A stretch of 15,653 nucleotides of DNA from Cyanobacteria bacterium HKST-UBA02 (GTDB lineage: Bacteria; Cyanobacteriota; Vampirovibrionia; Obscuribacterales; Obscuribacteraceae), in contig JAGQHH010000418.1 in NCBI GenBank assembly GCA_020431945.1, forward strand, positions 1 to 15,653. Reading direction: 5' to 3'. The position numbers were made by a program, and so were the translations under genes. A model generated the notes under the pieces. It ran no database searches. It was given only the letters and a program-made list of their open reading frames with translations, and was not told the origin of the DNA. This document shows, one piece after another, positions 1 through 5,343 of this stretch. The stretch's first letter is position 1. Every line of letters starts with the position of its first letter.

Positions 1-904
1 TTTCTTTCGAAGATTCTTGCGAGGCTTCCTTCGAAGATTCTTGCGGAGCTTCCTTGGTTCCTGTGGGTATTGTTTCGGCCGCCCTGACAATCGATTGGTT
101 GTAGCTCTTGACCGCATTGTAGGCGAGCACGCACAGCAAGGCGCCCAGATTCATCATCATGTACTCACCGCATTCGAGCTCTATTCTGAAGCCGGGGCGG
201 AGCTGAGTGTTCTGGTTGATGAGGTTGGCGAAACCTCCCAGAAGCATGACCAGGCTGAGGAGAGTAAGGAATGTTCTGTAATTTTCCTCGAAAGCCGGGC
301 GTTTGAAGAAAGTGTTGATGTAGAGCGCGATGAGCCCGGCCTGGCACCAGCAGAAAAAGCCGACGGTGGTGGAAAATTTCTTGACGTGGAAGATATAGGG
401 CGCGTACTGCATGCCGTACAGAAAGAAGGCCAGTACCGCCAGTGGTATCGCGAGCGGGGTCGGAATAAGCCGTCCGGGTGCTCCGGTCGCGTTTTCGTCT
501 TTGGTGGCCGGGACCTTTTTGATCCTGTAGAGAAGCAGTGTGGCGGCAATGGCCCCAAGGTTGATGAGGCCGTAGCTGAGCGCATCCAGCTGGATCATCT
601 GCCCGCCCAGGAGCTGTACCGACTGGTGGGCCAGGTTTGCCACCAGGCCCAGCGTCGCTGTCAGGGAGAAGAGGACCAGGGCGACCCGGTACTGCTGCCG
701 GCGGGTGATCCCTTCGTAGAAGAAGAAAATGGCGAACAGGGAAACGATTATTTGTCCTGCTACCAGGCGGACGCTCTGGATATCAACACTGACTGTGAAG
801 TAATAGGGCAGACCGACAAGGAGCAAAACGGTTGCTATGAGAGTGCCGGCTCCGCTCTTGCTGGGAGTCCAGGCGGTCTTGTAAACGCTCTTCTCGGCTG
901 ACAT
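1..904 (-). CDS. Duplicated multi-pass membrane protein, partial at left edge
   Basis: The minus-strand frame is open from ATG at 904 to the left edge (301 codons, no stop), so the C-terminus is missing. About eight hydrophobic segments are visible, roughly at residues 20-38, 44-63, 73-92, 107-126, 150-167, 181-200, 212-229 and 249-265. A polar linker at about 127-148 separates two halves. Residues 72-126 align without gaps to 209-263 (offset 137), with about 23 identities in 55; shared motifs are YR, LG..ANL..Q..QL and NLGA. The protein is therefore an internal duplication of a four-helix unit. After the last helix comes a charged Ser/Lys/Glu/Gln tail with an 8-residue repeat. No clear Shine-Dalgarno site precedes the ATG (GGGCCCCCC only). 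A plus-strand frame covering almost the same span has no membrane pattern, is Glu/Gly/Gln-rich and looks like its antisense shadow. I do not recognise the family; transport or sensing is possible but unproven. Confidence 0.8.
   Translation of the reverse strand, partial: MSAEKSVYKTAWTPSKSGAGTLIATVLLLVGLPYYFTVSVDIQSVRLVAGQIIVSLFAIFFFYEGITRRQQYRVALVLFSLTATLGLVANLAHQSVQLLGGQMIQLDALSYGLINLGAIAATLLLYRIKKVPATKDENATGAPGRLIPTPLAIPLAVLAFFLYGMQYAPYIFHVKKFSTTVGFFCWCQAGLIALYINTFFKRPAFEENYRTFLTLLSLVMLLGGFANLINQNTQLRPGFRIELECGEYMMMNLGALLCVLAYNAVKSYNQSIVRAAETIPTGTKEAPQESSKEASQESSKE
6..53. repeat. 24-bp tandem repeat, two copies, coding
   Basis: Positions 6-29 and 30-53 are two near-identical 24-bp units, each starting TTCGAAGATTCTTGCG and ending in CTTCC. 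They encode the 8-residue repeat SKEA(P/S)QES at the C-terminal end of the minus-strand membrane protein. The array may continue beyond the left edge. Being a multiple of 3, it keeps the frame. Confidence 0.85.
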
Positions 905-931
905 GGGGGGCCCGTGAGTTTGTGTTAGCAC

Positions 932-963
932 AATATACCCCCGGGCTGGCCCCGATAGTACAA
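932..963 (-). promoter_or_regulatory. Weak candidate promoter for the left-edge membrane gene
   Basis: On the minus strand TATATT (937-932) is a plausible -10 box, 27 nt before the ATG at 904. The nearest -35-like hexamer is TTGTAC (963-958), but the spacer is 20 bp, longer than the usual 16-18. The resulting leader would be short. This is only a pattern match. Confidence 0.25.
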
Positions 964-1004
964 GTGTCTGTTTTTATCTGTCAGGGGGTCCGAGGGGTGG
1001 GGGT

Positions 1005-1034
1005 GTGCGAGAAAATCCCAGAAAGTTTTCGCAC
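1005..1034. other. Imperfect inverted repeat, likely diverged copy of the 37-bp element
   Basis: GTGCGAGAAAA (1005-1015) is matched by TTTTCGCAC (1026-1034) with a short bulge, giving a hairpin with about nine base pairs. Its sequence around GAGAAAATCCC then GAAA..TTCG..CC resembles the 37-bp unit further downstream, so it may be a degraded copy of that element. Confidence 0.5.
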
Positions 1035-1105
1035 CTCTGTGGCTGGTTTCTTTCGTGTACTCGGGTTCACCGGGTTGATTCAGTTGGAAGGAGTTTTTCG
1101 TGAGG

Positions 1106-1124
1106 TCTCTCCCTTCAGGAGAGA
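1106..1124. other. Perfect 7-bp hairpin at the left end of the repeat array
   Basis: TCTCTCC (1106-1112), loop CTTCA, then GGAGAGA (1118-1124) form a perfect stem. The right arm is the first seven bases of repeat unit 1. No T-run follows, so it does not look like an intrinsic terminator. Confidence 0.6.
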
Positions 1125-1264
1125 GAAAATCCCGAAATTCGTTCGAGCCGACCCGGAGAGAGAAATCCCGGAATTCGTTCGAGCTGACCCGGAGAGAGAA
1201 AATCCCGGAATTCGTTCGAGCCGACCCGGAGAGAGAAAATCCCGGAATTCGTTCGAATTGACTC
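1118..1264. repeat. Tandem array of four 37-bp repeats
   Basis: Four head-to-tail units are visible: 1118-1154 (37 bp), 1155-1190 (36 bp, one A fewer), 1191-1227 (37 bp) and 1228-1264 (37 bp, end diverged). Each starts GGAGAGAGAAAATCCCG, has a central AATTCGTTCGAG (a GAATTC palindrome in units 2-4) and ends near GACCC. There are no spacers, so this is not a CRISPR array. The last unit ends about 100 bp before the ATG of an AbiEi-like DNA-binding protein, which suggests operator-like sites (inference). Alternatives are an intergenic repeat family or a recent slippage product. Confidence 0.85.
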
Positions 1265-1266
1265 CG

Positions 1267-1293
1267 CGAGAGAATGCCCGGGAAAATCTCTCG
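1267..1293. other. Hairpin at the right end of the repeat array
   Basis: CGAGAGA (1267-1273) pairs with TCTCTCG (1287-1293) around a loop that contains CCCGGG. A short TCCTTTTCC tract follows, too poor in T for a confident terminator. With the hairpin at 1106-1124 it brackets the repeat array using related arm sequences. Confidence 0.5.
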
Positions 1294-1362
1294 TCCTTTT
1301 CCAACTCCGGCATTGAACTTTCGATCCCTCCCCGTCGTATTACCAGGGAGGAGGGTCTCCTG

Positions 1363-2274
1363 ATGTCGACCATTACCGATATTGTGTCCTACGCGAGGGC
1401 TCTGCCCCCGGATTCGATCTTCACGACCAGGGAGCTGCTCTGCTTCGGGTCTCGCTCGGCTGTGGACAATGCCATATACCGGCTCGTTCATCGGCTGGAG
1501 ATTGTGCGCATCATTCCTGGCGTGTTCAGATTGCCTGATTCGGCCAGAGTTGTGACTCTAGAGGAGCTGGCTATCGTCAAGGCTCGTTCCTTCGGTCGGC
1601 GGCTGATCAAGCATGCTTCCGACGTCGCTGGCGAACTTGGCATCGCTCCCGGCATCAGGAAATCGGGCGAGGTATGGTTTGCCACCAACGGCAGCAATAG
1701 CGCCTTCAAATTCGGAACGACCAAAATCTATTTCAAACAGACCAGTCCTCGTCGGATGGAGCTCGGTGACAGTGCTTTCGGGCAGGTGGTTCGGGCCCTT
1801 TCGTTTCTGGGTCGTAGGCGAGTATCGGTGGATACTGTTGCTCTGGCAACGTCCAAGCTCACCCAGCGTGAGTTTGGACTCGGTGCTGAGCTCGCTGCCT
1901 TCATGCCTGCCTGGTTGAGCGAGTTTTTCCGTCCAGCAATACGAACGTTCTATTCGACCGGCAACGCTCCGAGCTTCGTGCAGGAGTCGATGGCGGGAGC
2001 TTACCAGGCGGTTCGAGAATCCTGCCAGGGGATTTTCAGGTTGGGATTCATCGACCCGGGGTATGAACCAGAAACGGCGTCCCATTCTTCAGGCTTACGT
2101 TTGGTGGGCTCTCCGTGGGTAGTATCAACGACAGAAAGCCAGAAAGCAGTTTCGGCGAAGAGCCCGGCGACCCGGGCGGCACCGATGGTTTTGGCCAGGC
2201 TGCAGACCGGACTGCTGATCTCAAGCCACTCAACAGGCATGAGTATCCGGGCTGGATCAAGGCCGCCTCCATAG
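1363..2274 (+). CDS. AbiEi-like antitoxin / DUF6088-type winged-helix protein with odd C-terminus
   Basis: ATG at 1363 is preceded by a strong Shine-Dalgarno GGGAGGAGGG (1346-1355). Residues 1-60 give a short helical winged-helix-like region (FTTRELLCFGSR, then RLVHR, then IIPGVFRLP), and residues up to about 195 match the pattern of DUF6088 / type IV toxin-antitoxin AbiEi proteins, including a late PAWL..FFRPAIR segment. Such proteins bind DNA upstream of their own operon. The family is usually near 200 residues, but this frame runs to 303 and its last 53 codons overlap the next gene. The tail after about residue 230 is low in recognisable structure. A shift to another frame around 1990-2063 would end the protein at TAG 2120-2122, just past the GTG start of the next gene, so a frameshift or sequencing error is possible. 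The usual AbiEii nucleotidyltransferase toxin is not adjacent. Confidence 0.65.
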   Translation: MSTITDIVSYARALPPDSIFTTRELLCFGSRSAVDNAIYRLVHRLEIVRIIPGVFRLPDSARVVTLEELAIVKARSFGRRLIKHASDVAGELGIAPGIRKSGEVWFATNGSNSAFKFGTTKIYFKQTSPRRMELGDSAFGQVVRALSFLGRRRVSVDTVALATSKLTQREFGLGAELAAFMPAWLSEFFRPAIRTFYSTGNAPSFVQESMAGAYQAVRESCQGIFRLGFIDPGYEPETASHSSGLRLVGSPWVVSTTESQKAVSAKSPATRAAPMVLARLQTGLLISSHSTGMSIRAGSRPPP

Positions 2275-2603
2275 TTGTGATTGCCTCGGTCTGCTATTCG
2301 CTTCTTTCCTTCCCTGCGAATCTGGAGGCTGCTCGCAATCTGAGACGTGCCGAGAATCTCTACGAGGCGGACCGCCTCCTGGAGTCCATGGATTCTTTCG
2401 GCAAGGTCCTGAAATCACACCCGTCTTCGGAGAAAGCTCGTATCGGAGCTGCTAAGGCGCTTTTCAGATATGGTGGCGAGATCCCCTGCAGCCTGGGCGT
2501 TCTCTATCTGTCCGGTATCAGCCTCAGCGAGTATCAATGGGAGGGCATCACTGAAGTAATGCCTCCCGAGTACGACCACGAATTCCAGAAGGAGAGCGAT
2601 TGA
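2115..2603 (+). CDS. Single-pass membrane protein with TPR-like motif
   Basis: The frame starts with GTG at 2115 (no good Shine-Dalgarno, so the start is uncertain; there is no in-frame ATG before the transmembrane segment) and ends in a TGA directly followed by the ATG of the metalloprotease gene. Residues 1-46 are polar and Gly/Asp/Glu-rich, 47-66 form one transmembrane helix, and about 71-115 look like a TPR unit (A..NLYEADRLLESMDSF.KVL...P....AR...A). The last 45 residues are not recognisable. In this topology the TPR part would lie on the far side of the membrane or at its surface. The immediate coupling to the protease and kinase genes suggests an adaptor or sensor role in that block (inference). 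Confidence 0.7.
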   Translation: MGSINDRKPESSFGEEPGDPGGTDGFGQAADRTADLKPLNRHEYPGWIKAASIVVIASVCYSLLSFPANLEAARNLRRAENLYEADRLLESMDSFGKVLKSHPSSEKARIGAAKALFRYGGEIPCSLGVLYLSGISLSEYQWEGITEVMPPEYDHEFQKESD

Positions 2604-3401
2604 ATGTTCTTCATCCCTGGGATCCTCATCTCTATCTTCACCTTCCCGGGTGTAATCGTCCACGAAATCGCCCACAGAATTTTCTGTGATCTGGCCGACG
2701 TGCCGGTCTACGAGGTCGCCTATTTCCGATTCGGCAATCCGGCGGGATATGTGGTTCATGGACCGGTCAAGGGGGTGAGAGCTGCTTTCTTGATTGCCAT
2801 GGGTCCCTTTATCGTCAACTCTTTGCTCTGTGTGATTCTGACTCTGCCGGCCTGTATTCCCTGCTTCTTCCTTTCCAGCGATATCACGAACGTGCAGGGA
2901 ATCCTGCTCTGGATGGGAATCTCGATTGGCATGCACGCCTTTCCCAGCAACGAGGACATGAAGAATCTCAAAGATTCGTTGCGGGAGAGTTCCCCGGATG
3001 GCGCTGCCGGTCTGTTCTTGCGCGCCCTGGCCGGGTGCGGTGCTGCCTTTTTTATCGTCGCCAACTTTCTCCGGCGTATCTGGTTCGATTTGTTCTATGC
3101 CATCGCCCTCAGTGTCATCATTCCTACTTTCCTGGTGGGTATGGGTACCAGTGCTGAAGCTACCAGGGCATCAGGCCCGCTTGCGGTGACCATGCCGATT
3201 CCGGATGACATTCGTGAAAGCGCCGGTTTCGAGAAGGACTTCGTAGGTCTGGCGATAGACCCGGAGGTAATGCCGCCTGAGAAGCCGCGGAAGTATCCGG
3301 CCAGACCGCTGTCGTCTCTCCAGCGTCAATCGGGTGATGCGGAGGAAAGCCCGCAAGAAGAGCCCGACGCGACTGAGCCTGAAGCGCCTGAACAAAAGTA
3401 A
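2604..3401 (+). CDS. Integral-membrane HEXXH metalloprotease (M50/DUF3267-like)
   Basis: ATG 2604 directly abuts the upstream stop and has AAGGAG at 2588-2593. The 265-residue product begins with a hydrophobic segment containing PGVIVHEIAH. HEIAH at residues 20-24 is the zinc-binding and catalytic motif of membrane metalloproteases. The following FRFGNPAGYVVH (41-52), MGPFIVNS (66-73) and HAFPSNED (111-118) segments fit the DUF3267/'metalloprotease family protein' group rather than classical RseP, and no PDZ domain is present. Further hydrophobic segments lie near 58-90, 99-112 and 134-185. The tail from about 190 is soluble and Pro/Glu-rich. It probably cleaves a membrane-embedded or juxtamembrane substrate; which one is unknown. 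The adjacent kinase and TPR protein are candidates. Confidence 0.75.
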   Translation: MFFIPGILISIFTFPGVIVHEIAHRIFCDLADVPVYEVAYFRFGNPAGYVVHGPVKGVRAAFLIAMGPFIVNSLLCVILTLPACIPCFFLSSDITNVQGILLWMGISIGMHAFPSNEDMKNLKDSLRESSPDGAAGLFLRALAGCGAAFFIVANFLRRIWFDLFYAIALSVIIPTFLVGMGTSAEATRASGPLAVTMPIPDDIRESAGFEKDFVGLAIDPEVMPPEKPRKYPARPLSSLQRQSGDAEESPQEEPDATEPEAPEQK

Positions 3402-3440
3402 TGTCATAAGGATCCTGGCTTTGCATATGGTGTGAGCGAG

Positions 3441-4898
3441 ATGTCTGATGAATTGAGGGAAAAGCAGCATCAGCCGGAACTCAAGGTCGGTGAGGAGACT
3501 CTTGATTCTGGCGAGCAGGCTGAATTGCCATCTGAAACCGACGACCTTGCCGGCAAGACTATAGGCGGACACTATGAAGTTCTTTCTAGAATCGGCTCCG
3601 GTGGAATGAGCACGGTCTATCGGGCACGGCATACCCATCTCGACCGTACAGTCGCGTTGAAAGTAATGTTGCCGCGCCTGGTGAATGATGACAAAACAAC
3701 CAGACGATTCCAGCAGGAGGCGCGGGCTGCGTCCGAATTGAAGCACGAGAACATTTGCGGTGTCAGCGAGTTTGCCGTGGATGAAAGCGGGCGGGCCTTC
3801 ATCGTGATGGAACATGTGGAAGGGCGATCCCTTGCCGATATGATCGCCGCAGAGGGGCGAATGAGCGCGGATCGAGCCCTTGCTATCGTTTCACAGATTT
3901 GCAGGGGTCTCGAGCATGCACATAGCAAGGGAGTGATTCATCGCGATCTGAAACCGGCGAATGTGATACTGGTTGAAGATGGCGAGGAAGGGACAGCTCG
4001 GATCGTCGATTTCGGTATTGCGAAAGTATTTCGTGAAGACCAGACCGGACCGGATCTTACCCAGACCGGGGAAGTCTTCGGGACACCGAAATATATGAGC
4101 CCTGAGCAGTGTATGGGGCGGAGGGTGGACAATCGCTCCGATGTTTATTCGCTTGGTTGTTTGATGTGCGAAATAATCACGGGCAATCCTCCCTTCACGG
4201 CCCAGAGTTCCATCGAAGTAATCATGCGGCATGTGGGGGAAGAGCCCGAGCTCGATCCGGCTTTATTGAGCCCGGATCTCAGGTATATCATCGGCAAGTG
4301 TTTGGCGAAGAATCCGGACGACCGTTATGCCGATGCCAGTGCGGTGCTCGAAGATATCGAAACCGTGCTCGGCGGAGGGCGTCTCTCCCGCATCAAGACA
4401 GGCAGGTGGCACGTCAATCTCTACCTGGCTATGATTGCTCTCGCTATGGTGTGTATTCTCGGCTCCAGCGCTTCCTTCGTTAATGCTGCTTTGAAGAAGC
4501 AAGAGGCGCAAAAGCAGTGGATTGTAGAAGAGACCAGAGCTCGCGAACTGATTGCTGCAAATGATCTCCCCGGGGCCGAAGAGCGTATGGAAAGAGCTCT
4601 CGAGCTTGCTCGGAAGTCCAATCAGGGCGAATTGATTACTTTGACCCTGACAAAGCTTTCGGACCTCGAAAACCAGCAGGGCAAGAGCGAGGAAGCTCGC
4701 GAGCATTCCAGGCAGGCCGAGGAGCGACCGAGGGTGTCAGCGTTGAAAGAGGTGTTTCTGGCACTTTCTCTACTCTTTATCGCTGCCGGGTTCCTTATCC
4801 TTATCCCCTGCCTGCATTTTTTCGGGCCCCGGAGTGTGCGGGGATCGGCCAGGATGACACTGAAAGATCTGTTCACCGGCTCGCGAAATCGGGACTAG
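3441..4898 (+). CDS. Membrane-anchored Hanks-type Ser/Thr protein kinase
   Basis: The kinase domain (about residues 45-310, counted from ATG 3441) carries the whole catalytic set: Gly-rich loop IGSGGMSTVY (51-60), VALK Lys74, HRDLKPAN (167-174, Asp169), DFG (190-192), then TGEVFGTPKYMSPEQ in the activation segment and SDVYSLG. It should be an active kinase. A hydrophobic segment follows at about 324-352, then about 80 residues of charged helices with TPR-like spacing, then a second hydrophobic segment at about 437-462 and a short basic tail. With two membrane passes the helical region would be extracytoplasmic and both ends cytoplasmic. GTG at 3432 is an alternative start three codons upstream; neither has a strong ribosome site. 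It follows the protease gene by 39 nt. The TAG stop overlaps the stop of the convergent gene. Confidence 0.92.
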   Translation: MSDELREKQHQPELKVGEETLDSGEQAELPSETDDLAGKTIGGHYEVLSRIGSGGMSTVYRARHTHLDRTVALKVMLPRLVNDDKTTRRFQQEARAASELKHENICGVSEFAVDESGRAFIVMEHVEGRSLADMIAAEGRMSADRALAIVSQICRGLEHAHSKGVIHRDLKPANVILVEDGEEGTARIVDFGIAKVFREDQTGPDLTQTGEVFGTPKYMSPEQCMGRRVDNRSDVYSLGCLMCEIITGNPPFTAQSSIEVIMRHVGEEPELDPALLSPDLRYIIGKCLAKNPDDRYADASAVLEDIETVLGGGRLSRIKTGRWHVNLYLAMIALAMVCILGSSASFVNAALKKQEAQKQWIVEETRARELIAANDLPGAEERMERALELARKSNQGELITLTLTKLSDLENQQGKSEEAREHSRQAEERPRVSALKEVFLALSLLFIAAGFLILIPCLHFFGPRSVRGSARMTLKDLFTGSRNRD

Positions 4899-5341
4899 GT
4901 GCCCTCTTTGGCCGCGGCTCTGTCGGCGAGGTAGTAAATGGAGGCTGCCGCAACGGTTCCGAGGATGAAGGGAGCGGTTACCACCGCAACAATTCCGGCT
5001 GGGGCTCTGCTGATGAAGTCAGGCACTGTAGACGGGTCGATACCCGAGCCTGCAAGAAGGAGCTCGGGCTGGGAAGAAATCTGGCGGGTCAATTCCAGGG
5101 CGGGGAGGTTGAATGCCAGCAGAGGCGGTGCGCATCGCTTGACACCCCTGAGCCCGAAGATCCCCAGAAAAGCGATGAGACCGCAGGTCGGGGCGGAGCC
5201 GAGAATGGCGAAGAAAGCTCCTGACAGACCGGCTCTAAGAGGAGGGATCTGCTGGCTGAGAGAAAGACTGCCTGTGGCAATCACAGCCAGCAGAGCTCCA
5301 AGAAAGGCTGCTAGAAAAATAGATTTGAGAAAATCTCTCAT
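4895..5341 (-). CDS. Small multi-pass membrane protein co-transcribed with glutamate decarboxylase
   Basis: The 148-residue protein starts at ATG 5341, two bases after the TAG stop of glutamate decarboxylase (5346-5344), so the two are almost certainly one transcript, with TAGGA immediately before the ATG. Hydrophobic segments are seen at about residues 5-29, 38-64 and 113-140. A 45-residue loop between the second and third carries RQISSQPELLLAGSGIDPSTVP. The C-terminal end is charged (DRAAAKEGT). I do not recognise the family. It is far too small for the GadC glutamate/GABA antiporter (about 500 residues, 12 helices). Its stop is part of the CTAG shared with the kinase gene. Confidence 0.7.
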   Translation of the reverse strand: MRDFLKSIFLAAFLGALLAVIATGSLSLSQQIPPLRAGLSGAFFAILGSAPTCGLIAFLGIFGLRGVKRCAPPLLAFNLPALELTRQISSQPELLLAGSGIDPSTVPDFISRAPAGIVAVVTAPFILGTVAAASIYYLADRAAAKEGT

Positions 5342-5343
5342 TC

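Larger units (their letters stand above)
905..1362. promoter_or_regulatory. Divergent intergenic region with repeats and hairpins
   Basis: This 458-bp stretch lies between the minus-strand membrane gene and the plus-strand AbiEi-like gene. It holds hairpins at 1005-1034, 1106-1124 and 1267-1293 and the 37-bp repeat array at 1118-1264. Just before the AbiEi-like gene is TTGAAC (1313-1318) with a poor -10 candidate near 1336-1343. Plus- and minus-strand frames happen to stay open across it. Repeat units of 37, 36 and 37 bp shift frame from copy to copy, so the translation is different each time, which argues against coding. Confidence 0.6.

Noticed and set aside
17..901. Long plus-strand frame of 294 codons over the left-edge gene
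   Set aside because: It lies opposite a frame with eight membrane helices and an internal duplication; its own translation is a Gly/Glu/Gln/Asp-rich mixture without any domain pattern.
1118..1264. CRISPR array
   Set aside because: The units are head to tail with no spacers, and no cas gene is present.
1267..1305. Rho-independent terminator
   Set aside because: The stem is followed by TCCTTTTCC, not a real T-run, and no gene on the plus strand ends upstream of it.
922..1362. N-terminal extension of the AbiEi-like gene through the 37-bp repeats
   Set aside because: Repeat lengths of 37 and 36 bp change the reading frame between copies, and a strong ribosome site stands before ATG 1363.
925..1491. 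Minus-strand frame of 188 codons through the repeat array
   Set aside because: It overlaps the start of the well-supported AbiEi-like gene, has no ribosome site that I can see, and its protein repeats only mirror the DNA repeats in shifting frames.
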